Assembly: GCF_001766675.1 (NCBI RefSeq)
Contig: NZ_MJLT01000023.1
Coordinates: forward strand, 248,001 to 312,000
Source: Arthrobacter sp. SW1
GTDB taxonomy: Bacteria > Actinomycetota > Actinomycetes > Actinomycetales > Micrococcaceae
Length of the DNA: 64,000 nt
Reading direction: 5' to 3'
Numbering within the stretch: the stretch's first letter is position 1; every line of letters begins with the position of its first letter. Below are positions 1 to 8,232 of the stretch, piece after piece. The translations under genes and the position numbers were made by a program. Under the pieces are notes generated by a model. That model saw only the letters and a program-made list of their open reading frames with translations. It had not been told where the DNA came from and made no database searches.

Positions 1-999
1 GGCCGTGATCAGCAAGGCGAAACCCAGTGCGATGGTGGGCAGGCGGCCGGCCCGGTCGGTCAGCCAGCCCATCAGCGGCGAGAGCGCGAACATGCCTGCG
101 ATGTGCAGCGAGATCGTGAAGCCGATGATGGTCAGCGCGTCGGTGCCCACATGGTGCGTTCCGTGGTGGCCGGTCAGGGAACCCTCCACCAGTTGCTGCA
201 GGTGCAGCGGCGTCATGGACATGATGCTCACCATGATCCCGTGCGCCGCGACCACCGCGGCCAGCGCCAGCATGGACATCGGTGACGAGCGGACGGCCTT
301 CAGGCCCAGCGAAAGGGAACGGCCGCGCGGGGCCGGTGCGCCGCCGTCGGGCCCTGTTCCGCTCAGCCGGCGCGACAGCAGGAGCGGGTCCGGCCGCAGT
401 CCGGCGATCAACAGCACGGAAGCCAGCAGGAGCCCCGCCGCGGAGAAGACGAACGGTCCCGCCGTAGCGGGCAGCCCCAGGGCCTGGCCGACGGCGGCGC
501 CCGGCTGGATCAGGTTGGGCCCGGCCACCGCGCCGATGGTGATGGACCAGACCACCGTGGACAGGTCGCGGCCGCGGCGTTCCGGATCCGCGAGGTCGAC
601 GGCGGCGAAACGGGCTTGGAGGTTCGCGGCGGACCCGAGCCCCAGCAGTGCGCCGCCCAGCAGGAGCAGCACAAAGCTCCCGGCAGTCGCCGCGACAATG
701 ATGGACAAGGCCCCGAGCATGGCCGCAAGCATTCCGGTGACCAGCCCCACGCGCCGGCCCCTGCGCTCTGCGAGCCCGGCCAGCGGCAGCGCGGCGACGG
801 CGGCGGCGAGCGTCAGGATGGTGGTCACGGATCCTGCCCAGGCCTCCGAGCCGCTGAGCTGCACGGCCAGGAGGGAACCGATGGAAAGGGTTGCGCCGTT
901 GCCGATGCCGCTGAGCAGCTGCGCTGCGCTCAGGAACAGGACGGTACGCCGCTGGACTGCTGCGGGGTCGAGGGTTTCTGTCGGAGTCAAAGCCACCAC
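1..999 (-). CDS. MFS transporter, 3' part cut by the window start
   Basis: This frame reads in from position 999 and stays open to base 1, so the C-terminus lies outside the window. The translation starts VVALTPTETLDPAAVQRR and continues with alternating hydrophobic helices, and the segment after the second helix, LAERRGRRVGLVTG, is the cytoplasmic loop 2-3 signature of the major facilitator superfamily. It is therefore probably an inner-membrane secondary transporter; the substrate cannot be told. I chose the GTG at 999 because a GGATAT hexamer ends 6 nt before it, which would fit a leaderless message; GTG 996 or TTG 990 are alternatives. The long open frame on the opposite strand is codon-bias shadow. 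Confidence 0.8.
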   Translation of the reverse strand, partial: MVALTPTETLDPAAVQRRTVLFLSAAQLLSGIGNGATLSIGSLLAVQLSGSEAWAGSVTTILTLAAAVAALPLAGLAERRGRRVGLVTGMLAAMLGALSIIVAATAGSFVLLLLGGALLGLGSAANLQARFAAVDLADPERRGRDLSTVVWSITIGAVAGPNLIQPGAAVGQALGLPATAGPFVFSAAGLLLASVLLIAGLRPDPLLLSRRLSGTGPDGGAPAPRGRSLSLGLKAVRSSPMSMLALAAVVAAHGIMVSIMSMTPLHLQQLVEGSLTGHHGTHHVGTDALTIIGFTISLHIAGMFALSPLMGWLTDRAGRLPTIALGFALLITA

Positions 1000-1118
1000 C
1001 CGAGCATATCCCCGACGGCATCGCCCGCCTCCCGGAAACGGCGGAACCCCGGTCACAAGGTGACCGGGGTTCCAGACGTGTCTTGCTACGGACTGCTGTG
1101 CAGGCCGTAAGCGTGCTG

Positions 1119-2147
1119 CTAGTCGACGTCGCTGAGGCTCTTGCGCGAGTCTTCCTCGAGGCGGGCATCCAGCTTGGACTGCTTGGCCGCCGGGCTCAGG
1201 AGGCTGGCAACCACCGCGATGATGATGGTACCGATGATGACCGCCAAGGACACGAAGGTGGGGATCTCCGGAGCCCATTCGATGTGGTGGCCGCCATTGA
1301 TGAACGGCAGTTCGTTCACGTGCATGGCGTGCAGGACCAGCTTCACGCCGATGAACGCCAGGATCACCGACAGCGCGTGCTTGAGGTAGACCAGGCGGTT
1401 CATGAGGCCGCCGAGCAGGAAGTACAGCTGGCGCAGGCCCATGAGGGCGAAGATGTTCGCGGTGAACACGATGAAGGCGCTCTGGGTCAGGCCGAAGATC
1501 GCCGGGATGGAGTCGACCGCGAACAGCAGGTCCGTCATGCCGATGGTCACGAAGACGATCAGCATGGGGGTGAAGACCTTCTTGCCGTTCACCGTGGTAC
1601 GCAGCTTGCCGCCGTCGAACTTCTCGGACATCGGAAGGACCTTGCGGAGCCTGGCAACCAGCGGGTTCTCGGCGCCTTCTTCTTCGTCATGGCCGTCGTC
1701 CTTGGCCTGCTTCCAGGCAGTCCAGAGCAGGAAGGCACCGAAGATGTAGAACACCCAGCTGAACTGCTCAATGACCACGGCGCCCAGGGCAATGAAGATG
1801 CCGCGCAGGATCAGCGCGATGATGATGCCCACCATCAGCACTTCCTGCTGGTATTTCCGGGGCACGGCGAAGCGGGCCATGATGATGATGAAGACGAACA
1901 GGTTGTCGATGCTGAGGCTGTACTCGGTCACCCAACCAGCGATGAACTGGCTGCCGTATTCAACGCCGGTGAAGGCAAACATGGCGCCGGCGAAGGCCAG
2001 GGCGAGGGCCACGTAGAAGGCCACCCACAGGCCCGCCTCCTTCATGGACGGCTCGTGCGGGCGCTTGACGACCAGGAGGAGGTCGACAAGCAGGATGATT
2101 CCGAGGACGACGAACGAGCCGACCTCGAACCAGACAGGAAGCTGCAT
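1119..2147 (-). CDS. TerC family integral membrane protein (Alx/MneA-like metal exporter)
   Basis: 342 residues with about nine membrane helices. Two related halves each carry the TerC signature acidic residues, TEYSLSIDNLFVF near residue 70 and MTDLLFAVDSIPAIF near 205, and a charged cytoplasmic loop (KQAKDDGHDEEEGAE) separates them. Characterised TerC/Alx/MeeF-type proteins export or load Mn2+; older annotation links them to tellurite resistance. The ATG at 2147 follows GAAAGG with 7 nt spacing, whereas an extension to 2207 would overlap the riboswitch aptamer and has no ribosome site. The gene lies downstream of uvrB on the same strand with its own leader, and that leader is a yybP-ykoY riboswitch, which strongly supports a role in manganese homeostasis. 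Confidence 0.92.
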   Translation of the reverse strand: MQLPVWFEVGSFVVLGIILLVDLLLVVKRPHEPSMKEAGLWVAFYVALALAFAGAMFAFTGVEYGSQFIAGWVTEYSLSIDNLFVFIIIMARFAVPRKYQQEVLMVGIIIALILRGIFIALGAVVIEQFSWVFYIFGAFLLWTAWKQAKDDGHDEEEGAENPLVARLRKVLPMSEKFDGGKLRTTVNGKKVFTPMLIVFVTIGMTDLLFAVDSIPAIFGLTQSAFIVFTANIFALMGLRQLYFLLGGLMNRLVYLKHALSVILAFIGVKLVLHAMHVNELPFINGGHHIEWAPEIPTFVSLAVIIGTIIIAVVASLLSPAAKQSKLDARLEEDSRKSLSDVD

Positions 2148-2169
2148 GAAAATGCCTTTCGCAGGGTAC

Positions 2170-2302
2170 GTGAAAGCGGTGTAAGTCTCTCCGGCCTGCC
2201 TGCGCACTTGGTGCTGAATGGGTGGCCCGCTGCGTCCGGCGAGGCATCTGTGCCTGGCGTGTTGACGGACGTAGCGCTCGGGATACTCCCCTACGTTTCC
2301 AC
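2170..2302 (-). promoter_or_regulatory. yybP-ykoY (Mn2+-sensing) riboswitch in the terC leader
   Basis: On the - strand the leader carries both conserved loops of this class: GGGGAGTA at 2291-2284, and CCGGAGAGAC followed by TTACACC around 2194-2179. The outer stem is present: GTGGAAACG (2302-2294) pairs with CGCTTTCAC (2178-2170) over nine positions with one A-C mismatch. The class binds Mn2+ and switches on exporters, and TerC/Alx genes are its classic targets. The aptamer begins 10 nt after the uvrB stop codon, so the promoter must lie in the end of uvrB. The expression platform, between 2170 and the ATG at 2147, is too short for an obvious terminator, so control of translation is more likely. 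Confidence 0.85.
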
Positions 2303-2311
2303 TACTTTACC

Positions 2312-4429
2312 CTAGGCATGCCCGGCAGACTGCATCTGGCGCAGTTCACGCTTGAGTTCACCCACCTCGTCGCGCAGCCGGGCGGCGAGTTCGAACTGCA
2401 GCTCCGCGGCAGCGGCATGCATCTGCTCGGTGAGCTGCTCAATAAGGCCCACCAGGTCCTCGGCCGGAGCGGCAGCGAGTCCGTCGCTGCGTACCGTGGC
2501 CGCACCCTTCTTGGCCCCCTTGGCACCCTTCGCGGAGGCGATGCCGCGCTTGCCCTTGCCATAATCGAAGCCGCCCAGCAGTGCGTCGGTGTCGGCGTCT
2601 TCCCTGGCCAGCTGGTCCGTGATGTCCGCGATCCGCTTGCGCAGCGGCTGGGGATCGATCCCGTTCTCCTGGTTGTACTTCACCTGGATCGCACGGCGGC
2701 GGTTGGTTTCCTCGATCGCGTGCGCCATGGAATCGGTGATCTTGTCCGCGTACATGTGGACCTGGCCGGACACGTTTCGTGCTGCACGGCCGATGGTCTG
2801 GATGAGTGAGGTGGACGAACGAAGGAAGCCTTCCTTGTCCGCGTCCAGGATGCTCACCAGGGAGACTTCCGGCAGGTCCAGGCCTTCACGGAGGAGGTTG
2901 ATGCCCACCAGGACGTCGAAGACGCCGAGCCGCAGCTCACGGAGCAGCTCGACGCGGCGCAGGGTGTCGACGTCGGAGTGCAGGTACTGGACCTTGACCC
3001 CGTGACCGAGCAGGTAGTCGGTGAGGTCCTCGGCCATGCGCTTGGTGAGCGTGGTGACCAGGACGCGCTCGTCCCGTTCCACGCGGGTACGGATCTCGCC
3101 GAGGAGGTCGTCGATCTGGCCCTTGGTCGGCTTCACGATCACCTCGGGGTCGATCAGGCCGGTGGGACGGATGATCTGCTGCACGTAGCCGTCCGCCTTG
3201 CCGAGTTCGTACTTGCCCGGGGTGGCGGAGAGGTAGACGGTCTGGCCGATGCGTTCCAGGAATTCATCCCACTTCAACGGCCGGTTATCCATGGCCGAGG
3301 GCAGCCGGAAGCCGTGGTCCACGAGGGTGCGCTTCCGGGACATGTCGCCTTCGTACATGGCACCGATCTGCGGCACGGTGACGTGCGATTCGTCGATGAC
3401 CAGCAGGAAGTCGTCCGGGAAGTAGTCCAGGAGGCAGTGCGGGGCGGAGCCCGCCCCGCGCCCGTCGATGTGCCGGGAGTAGTTCTCGATGCCGTTGCAG
3501 AAGCCCATCTGCTGCATCATTTCGAGGTCGTAGGTGGTTCGCATGCGCAGTCGCTGGGCTTCGACCAGCTTGTTCTGGCCTTCCAGGACCTTCAGCCGCT
3601 CTGCCAGTTCGTCCTCGATTGCCTTGATGGCCCGGCTCATCCGTTCCGGACCGGCAACATAGTGCGAGGCCGGGAAGACGTACATCTCGGTCTCTTCGCG
3701 GATCACGTCGCCGGTGACCGGATGCAGGGTGTAGATGTTCTCGATCTCATCGCCGAAGAACTCGATCCGCAGCGCCAGTTCCTCATACATGGGAATGATC
3801 TCCACGGTGTCGCCCCGCACTCGGAAGGTGCCGCGGTGGAAGTCCATGTCGTTGCGGGCGTATTGCATGGAGACGAACTTCCGGAGGAGGTCGTCCCGGT
3901 TCATTTCTGCGCCCTTGCGGAGCGTGACCATGCCCGCGATGTACTCTTCCGGCGTGCCGAGGCCATAAATGCAGGACACCGTGGCGACCACCACGACGTC
4001 GCGCCGGGTGAGCAGCGCGTTGGTGGCCGAGTGCCGGAGACGTTCCACTTCCTCGTTGATGGAGGAGTCCTTCTCGATGAAGGTGTCCGTCTGCGGGACG
4101 TACGCCTCGGGCTGGTAGTAGTCGTAGTAGGAAACGAAGTATTCCACCGCGTTGTTGGGCAGCAGCTCCCGGAATTCGTTGGCCAGCTGCGCCGCGAGGG
4201 TCTTGTTCTGCACCAGCACCAGGGTGGGGCGCTGCACCTGTTCGATCAGCCAGGCCGTGGTGGCGCTCTTGCCGGTGCCGGTGGCGCCAAGCAGCACAAC
4301 GTCCTTTTCACCGTTGTTGATGCGTTCGGTCAGCTCCGCGATGGCGGTCGGCTGGTCACCCGCCGGCTGGTATTCGCTGACGACTTCGAAGGGCGCGACG
4401 ACTCGGTTGATTTCCTGGGCGAGGCTCAT
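2312..4429 (-). CDS. uvrB: UvrABC excision nuclease subunit B
   Basis: 705 residues, the normal UvrB length. Walker A GATGTGKS lies at 48-55, the damage-probing beta-hairpin ([12 protein letters not shown] and following) at about 101-135, the DESH box near 345, and TIGRAARN marks the last helicase motif. A C-terminal UVR motif for UvrC contact is at about 660-695 ([19 protein letters not shown]). UvrB loads onto lesions with UvrA and recruits UvrC in nucleotide excision repair. The ATG at 4429 is preceded by TAGATT with a 6-nt gap, so the message is probably leaderless. An unusual palindrome sits just upstream, over the promoter (see that entry). coaE lies upstream on the same strand. Confidence 0.98.
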   Translation of the reverse strand: MSLAQEINRVVAPFEVVSEYQPAGDQPTAIAELTERINNGEKDVVLLGATGTGKSATTAWLIEQVQRPTLVLVQNKTLAAQLANEFRELLPNNAVEYFVSYYDYYQPEAYVPQTDTFIEKDSSINEEVERLRHSATNALLTRRDVVVVATVSCIYGLGTPEEYIAGMVTLRKGAEMNRDDLLRKFVSMQYARNDMDFHRGTFRVRGDTVEIIPMYEELALRIEFFGDEIENIYTLHPVTGDVIREETEMYVFPASHYVAGPERMSRAIKAIEDELAERLKVLEGQNKLVEAQRLRMRTTYDLEMMQQMGFCNGIENYSRHIDGRGAGSAPHCLLDYFPDDFLLVIDESHVTVPQIGAMYEGDMSRKRTLVDHGFRLPSAMDNRPLKWDEFLERIGQTVYLSATPGKYELGKADGYVQQIIRPTGLIDPEVIVKPTKGQIDDLLGEIRTRVERDERVLVTTLTKRMAEDLTDYLLGHGVKVQYLHSDVDTLRRVELLRELRLGVFDVLVGINLLREGLDLPEVSLVSILDADKEGFLRSSTSLIQTIGRAARNVSGQVHMYADKITDSMAHAIEETNRRRAIQVKYNQENGIDPQPLRKRIADITDQLAREDADTDALLGGFDYGKGKRGIASAKGAKGAKKGAATVRSDGLAAAPAEDLVGLIEQLTEQMHAAAAELQFELAARLRDEVGELKRELRQMQSAGHA

Positions 4430-4435
4430 GCATCA

Positions 4436-4479
4436 AATCTACCCCTGCCCGCGGACAGTTACTGTCCGCGTTCGCGGAC
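4436..4479 (-). promoter_or_regulatory. uvrB promoter with overlapping palindromes and a RecA-NDp/PafBC-like element
   Basis: On the - strand TAGATT (4441-4436) lies 6 nt before the uvrB ATG. Exactly 8 nt upstream of it is CTGTCCGCG (4458-4450), 6 of 9 matches to the mycobacterial RecA-independent damage promoter TTGTCRGTG-N8-TAnnnT used by PafBC. The 9-mer is one arm of a perfect inverted repeat: 10-nt arms at 4450-4459 and 4461-4470 around one T. The right arm is reused in a second perfect palindrome, gtccgcg-tt-cgcggac, at 4464-4479. The result is three alternating copies of CGCGGAC. This may be an operator or a pair of exclusive hairpins at the end of the coaE message. The assignment to PafBC is inference. 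Confidence 0.55.
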
Positions 4480-4492
4480 CCTTCCGAGCGTC

Positions 4493-5704
4493 CTAAGAAG
4501 AGTACGACGGCGGCTGCCAGCCGCTGCTGTCCGCCCAGGCTTCCATGAGGGGCAGCGCGTGTTCGGTGAACCAGGGCTCCTTCGCTTCGGCGTAACGGGC
4601 CGTGCTTGCATCCCCCGCGAAGCGTTCTGCGAGCTTTTCCTTTTCGGCCAGGTAGGCGGCCCTGCCGGACGGGTCGGCGCGGAGCCAGTCGCGGAACAAC
4701 AGGGCGTACCGCCACCCCGGGCTTCCCGCGACACGCACGTGGACATTGACCGGCTGGCCCGGATCGGCGCTGGCGTGGAAGCGCTTCAGCCAGAGGGCCG
4801 GGTCTTCGAATCCGGGTTTCGCCGTATCCCGTCCCGCCCCGGGCACCAGGGGAAAACCGGCGTCGCCGAGCGCGTCGGCGACGCGGTCCGCCGTCGCGAG
4901 TGAATCAACGGTGAGCTGCAGGTCGATGACGCCCTTGGCAGGCAAGCCGGGGACCGACGTCGAGCCGATGTGGTCCACGGCAAGCAGCTCCGGAACCGCC
5001 TTGCGGATGCGCGCGGCGAGCCGTTCGGCGATGGCCGGCCAGGCCGGATCGGACGGGACCATCCTGGCGCCGCCCTGACGTGCCGCGCGGGTCCGGGTCG
5101 CCAGGTTCCTGGCGAAGGGAAGCAGGCGCTCCTCCCAGAGTGCGTCCACCTGTGCCACGATCTCCCCGCGGGAGCCGGCGTTGTCCAGGACCACGTCCGC
5201 AGCCGCTAGCCGTTCCTCCCGGCTGGCCTGTGCGGCGATCCTTGAGCGGGCCTCGGCCTCCGACATGCCGCGCAGCGAGGTCATCCTTTGCACGCGGAGC
5301 TCCTCCGGTGCGTCCACCACGAGGACCAGGTGGAAGCTGCTCCCCTGCCCCGTTTCGACCAGTAGGGGGATATCCTGGACGACCACGCTGCCGGGGGACG
5401 CAGCCCGCATGAGTTCTGCGGCGCGGGCCCGGACCAGGGGATGGACAATCCCGTTGAGGACCTCACGGCGTGCGGGATCGGCAAAAACGATGCCGCCCAG
5501 CCGGGCACGGTCCAGCCTGCCGGCCGGGTCCAGGACCTCGTGGCCGAACGCCTCCGCCACACGCTGCAGGCCCTCGGTGCCGCGTTCCACCACCTCGCGG
5601 GCGATCACATCCGCATCGATCAGGATGGCGCCCAGCTCATTCAGGCGGGCGGCGACCAGGGATTTTCCGGAGGCGATTCCGCCCGTGAGTCCGATCTTCA
5701 ACAC
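4493..5704 (-). CDS. coaE: Dephospho-CoA kinase fused to a GrpB/UPF0157 domain
   Basis: 403 residues, about twice the size of a stand-alone CoaE. Residues 1-200 are the kinase, with P-loop GGIASGKS at 8-15 and the LID/CoA-binding segment ASREERLAAADVVLDN near 190; it phosphorylates the ribose 3'-OH of dephospho-CoA, the last step of CoA synthesis. Residues from about 245 (HIGSTSVPGLPAKGVIDLQL) are a GrpB domain, a nucleotidyltransferase-like fold. The same fusion is typical of actinobacterial CoaE, where the tail has been reported to help folding. I chose GTG 5704 (MLKIGLTGG) because TAGTCT ends 7 nt upstream, giving a leaderless message; GTG 5710 is the alternative. It diverges from the YigZ gene across 18 bp. 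Confidence 0.95.
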   Translation of the reverse strand: MLKIGLTGGIASGKSLVAARLNELGAILIDADVIAREVVERGTEGLQRVAEAFGHEVLDPAGRLDRARLGGIVFADPARREVLNGIVHPLVRARAAELMRAASPGSVVVQDIPLLVETGQGSSFHLVLVVDAPEELRVQRMTSLRGMSEAEARSRIAAQASREERLAAADVVLDNAGSRGEIVAQVDALWEERLLPFARNLATRTRAARQGGARMVPSDPAWPAIAERLAARIRKAVPELLAVDHIGSTSVPGLPAKGVIDLQLTVDSLATADRVADALGDAGFPLVPGAGRDTAKPGFEDPALWLKRFHASADPGQPVNVHVRVAGSPGWRYALLFRDWLRADPSGRAAYLAEKEKLAERFAGDASTARYAEAKEPWFTEHALPLMEAWADSSGWQPPSYSS

Positions 5705-5710
5705 GCACAC

Positions 5711-5717
5711 TAGACTA
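5711..5717. promoter_or_regulatory. Symmetrical -10 element shared by divergent coaE and yigZ
   Basis: The intergenic sequence contains ctagactag, symmetrical about one base. On the + strand TAGACT (5711-5716) lies 6 nt before the YigZ GTG at 5723. On the - strand TAGTCT (5717-5712) lies 7 nt before the coaE GTG at 5704. Both starts are where transcription would begin, so both messages would be leaderless and would be melted from the same 7 bp. No convincing -35 is seen on either side. Confidence 0.65.
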
Positions 5718-5722
5718 GCCCG

Positions 5723-6409
5723 GTGCCAGAACAAGAGAGCCGGGCCACCGGGTATACCACTTTGGCAGCCGGCGGGGACCTCCGCCACGAAATCGAGATC
5801 AAGCGTTCGCGGTTCATCACCGTGCTGCGCCGTTCCTCCGACGAGGAAGCGGCACGGTCCCTCGTGGCGGAGCTCCGCAAGGAATTCCACGACGCCCGGC
5901 ACCACTGCTCAGCCTTCGTGCTGGGGCCGGACCGGGATGTGCAACGTTCCAGCGACGACGGCGAACCGTCCGGAACCGCCGGAATTCCCATGCTGGAAGC
6001 CCTGGTCAAACGGGAGACCCTGCCCGGGGTGAGCGACCTCAGCGACATCAGTGCCGTCGTCGTGCGGTATTTCGGCGGAATCCTGCTGGGCGCGGGCGGG
6101 CTGGTGCGCGCCTATTCGGAGTCGGTGTCCTCGGCACTGGACGCCGCTCCCCTGGTGCGCCGGAGGCGCTTGCGGATCTGCACGGTCCCGGTGCCCCACG
6201 CCCAGGCAGGCCGGCTGGAAAACGAGCTGCGCGCTGCCGGATTCGTGATGGCGGACAGCAGCTACGAAGCGGACCACACAGTCCTGCGGCTCGCGCTGGC
6301 GGACAACGCCGAAGAGATCGCCGACGCCGGCACCCGCCTGGCAGCGCTGACGGCCGGCAGCGCCGGGCTGCTGCCGCAAGGCACCGAGTGGATCGATGGC
6401 GGAGCGTAG
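5723..6409 (+). CDS. IMPACT/YigZ family protein (UPF0029)
   Basis: 228 residues. The N-terminal UPF0029 domain carries the family motifs EIKRSRFI (about 26-33), DARHHCSAFVLG (about 56-67), DDGEPSGTAGIPMLEAL (about 78-94) and VVVRYFGGILLGAGGLVRAY (about 112-131). A small ferredoxin-like C-terminal domain (residues 150-215) follows. The eukaryotic relative IMPACT controls the GCN2 kinase, while the bacterial role is not settled; translation or RNA-related work is the usual guess. The start is GTG at 5723, placed by the -10 hexamer 6 nt upstream. It converges on rpsA across a large palindrome and a bidirectional terminator. Confidence 0.9.
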   Translation: MPEQESRATGYTTLAAGGDLRHEIEIKRSRFITVLRRSSDEEAARSLVAELRKEFHDARHHCSAFVLGPDRDVQRSSDDGEPSGTAGIPMLEALVKRETLPGVSDLSDISAVVVRYFGGILLGAGGLVRAYSESVSSALDAAPLVRRRRLRICTVPVPHAQAGRLENELRAAGFVMADSSYEADHTVLRLALADNAEEIADAGTRLAALTAGSAGLLPQGTEWIDGGA

Positions 6410-6434
6410 GCCGGGAGGCCCCTCGCGCTAAGAC

Positions 6435-6499
6435 CCAACGCGGGGTCAGTTACGGCCCATGTTCGGCGGCGACATGGGCCGTAACTGACCCCGCGTTGG
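6435..6499. repeat. Large perfect palindrome, REP-like element
   Basis: Arms at 6435-6462 and 6472-6499 are exact reverse complements over 28 bp (ccaacgcggggtcagttac... at the outer end), separated by 9 nt. It has no U-tract and lies in front of a separate, ordinary terminator, so it is not needed for termination. Its size and perfection suggest a dispersed palindromic (REP/REPIN-like) element inserted between convergent genes. I cannot test here whether other copies exist. Confidence 0.7.
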
Positions 6500-6510
6500 T
6501 GGTTAAAGGG

Positions 6511-6544
6511 GAAAGCCCCGTCCGGCGAACCGGACGGGGCTTTC
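6511..6544. terminator. Bidirectional intrinsic terminator between yigZ and rpsA
   Basis: Stem gaaagccccgtccgg (6511-6525) pairs perfectly with 6530-6544 across a cgaa tetraloop. The stem has A-rich and T-rich ends, giving a short U-run in each direction. It can end rpsA (- strand, stop at 6557) and the YigZ transcript (+ strand). Confidence 0.9.
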
Positions 6545-6556
6545 CTTGTGGCTGAA

Positions 6557-8032
6557 TTAGTTGCCGGTGAGCTTCTCGCGCAGGGCGGCGAGAGCCTCGT
6601 CCGAAGCCAGGGTGCCCGAGGAAACCTCGGAAGCGGCCGGCTCGGAGGAGTAGCTGGTGGCAGCGGACTCGTTGTCGCCGGAAGCGGCGGCAGCGGCGTC
6701 GTCAGCAGCGTGCTGCGCAACCTGCTTCTTGTGGGCTTCCCAACGAGCCTGGGCGTCAGCGTACTGCTGCTCCCATGCGGCGCGCTGTGCTTCGTAGCCT
6801 TCGAGCCATTCGTTGGACTCGGGGTCGAAGCCCTCGGGGTACTTGTAGTTGCCCTCTTCGTCGTACTCAGCGGCCATGCCGTACAGAGCCGGGTCGAACT
6901 CGGTGCTGTCGGCGTCAACGCCCTCGTTCGCCTGCTTGAGGGAGAGGGAGATGCGGCGGCGCTCGAGGTCGATGTCGATGACCTTGACGAACAGTTCGTC
7001 GCCAACGGAGACAACCTGCTCAGCCAGTTCAACGTGGCGGACAGCCAGCTCGGAGATGTGGACCAGGCCTTCGATGCCGTCTTCGACGCGAACGAACGCA
7101 CCGAACGGAACGAGCTTGGTGACCTTACCCGGAACAACCTGGCCGAGAGCGTGGGTGCGGGCGAAGGTCTGCCACGGGTCTTCCTGGGTGGCCTTGAGGG
7201 ACAGGGAGACACGCTCGCGGTCCAGATCCACTTCGAGGACCTCGACGGTGACTTCCTGGCCGACCTCGACAACCTCGGACGGGTGGTCGATGTGCTTCCA
7301 GGACAGCTCGGAAACGTGGACGAGGCCGTCTACGCCGCCCAGGTCCACGAAGGCACCGAAGTTGACGATGGAGGAAACGACGCCGGGACGGACCTGGCCC
7401 TTTTCCAGCTTGTTGAGGAAGGTGGAGCGGACCTCGGACTGGGTCTGCTCGAGCCATGCACGGCGGGACAGAACAACGTTGTTGCGGTTCTTGTCCAGCT
7501 CGATGATCTTGGCTTCGATCTGCTGACCGATGTACGGAGCGAGGTCGCGGACGCGACGCATCTCGACGAGGGATGCGGGGAGGAAGCCGCGCAGGCCGAT
7601 GTCGAGGATAAGACCACCCTTGACGACCTCGATGACGGTACCGGTGACAACACCGTCTTCTTCCTTGACCTTCTCGATGTCGCCCCAGGCACGCTCGTAC
7701 TGAGCACGCTTCTTGGAGAGGATCAGGCGGCCTTCTTTGTCTTCCTTGGTGAGCACCAGGGCTTCGACCTGATCGCCGACGGCGACAACTTCGCCCGGGT
7801 CAACGTCGTGCTTGATGGAAAGCTCGCGGGAAGGGATGACACCTTCGGTCTTGTAACCGATGTCGAGCAGGACTTCGTCGCGGTCGACCTTGACGACGGT
7901 ACCTTCGACGAGGTCACCGTCGTTGAAGTACTTGATGGTGGCGTCGACAGCGGCGAGGAAGTCCTCGGCGGTACCGATGTCGTTGATCGCGACGACGGGG
8001 GTACCGGGCTTCTCGGTGGAGGTGATGGTCAT
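6557..8032 (-). CDS. rpsA: 30S ribosomal protein S1
   Basis: 491 residues with four S1/OB RNA-binding repeats at about 35-105, 120-190, 205-275 and 290-362. Repeats three and four carry GVVSSIVNFGAFVDLGG-VDGLVHVSELSW and GKVTKLVPFGAFVRVE-DGIEGLVHISELA. The four-repeat form with an acidic Ala/Ser-rich tail (about residues 390-480) is the actinobacterial type; E. coli S1 has six repeats. It binds mRNA on the 30S platform and helps initiation. A clear promoter (TTGACC-18-TAGAAT) lies about 140 nt upstream, leaving a long leader that could carry autoregulation. A strong terminator follows the gene. Confidence 0.97.
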   Translation of the reverse strand: MTITSTEKPGTPVVAINDIGTAEDFLAAVDATIKYFNDGDLVEGTVVKVDRDEVLLDIGYKTEGVIPSRELSIKHDVDPGEVVAVGDQVEALVLTKEDKEGRLILSKKRAQYERAWGDIEKVKEEDGVVTGTVIEVVKGGLILDIGLRGFLPASLVEMRRVRDLAPYIGQQIEAKIIELDKNRNNVVLSRRAWLEQTQSEVRSTFLNKLEKGQVRPGVVSSIVNFGAFVDLGGVDGLVHVSELSWKHIDHPSEVVEVGQEVTVEVLEVDLDRERVSLSLKATQEDPWQTFARTHALGQVVPGKVTKLVPFGAFVRVEDGIEGLVHISELAVRHVELAEQVVSVGDELFVKVIDIDLERRRISLSLKQANEGVDADSTEFDPALYGMAAEYDEEGNYKYPEGFDPESNEWLEGYEAQRAAWEQQYADAQARWEAHKKQVAQHAADDAAAAASGDNESAATSYSSEPAASEVSSGTLASDEALAALREKLTGN

Positions 8033-8174
8033 GTAGTAGGGGCTCCGTTGTGGATAGTATGTCGGTCAGGCAAACCGCCCGCAGCCGGTTTCCGGGCCTC
8101 GGGACGCAGCACAAGGCCGGGTCATCCTGAATTGTGGATTGTATTGATCACGTGCACGTAGTACACGCCCGTTT

Positions 8175-8204
8175 ATTCTAGTCGTACGCGCCAACGAGGG
8201 TCAA
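8175..8204 (-). promoter_or_regulatory. rpsA promoter
   Basis: On the - strand, TTGACC (8204-8199) and TAGAAT (8180-8175) are separated by 18 nt, close to the housekeeping sigma-70/HrdB consensus. Transcription would start near 8168, giving a leader of about 135 nt before the rpsA ATG. A 10-bp palindrome, ACGTGCACGT, lies in the early leader at 8150-8159. Confidence 0.75.
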
Positions 8205-8232
8205 AAGCGGTGTCATGGCGACGGACGGCCGG

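Noticed and set aside
5-1063. Open frame on the + strand over the MFS gene (352 codons)
   Set aside because: It is Arg/Ser/Pro-rich with no fold, and it mirrors the MFS gene on the other strand, which gives a proper membrane protein.
4450-4470. Reading the same palindrome as the coaE terminator
   Set aside because: An 8-bp stem with a 5-nt loop is possible, but there is no U-tract and it coincides with the uvrB promoter.
4450-4479. Reading the uvrB palindrome as a LexA (SOS) box
   Set aside because: The actinobacterial LexA box is CGAAC-N4-GTTCG-like. The sequence here has CGCGGAC arms and wrong spacing.
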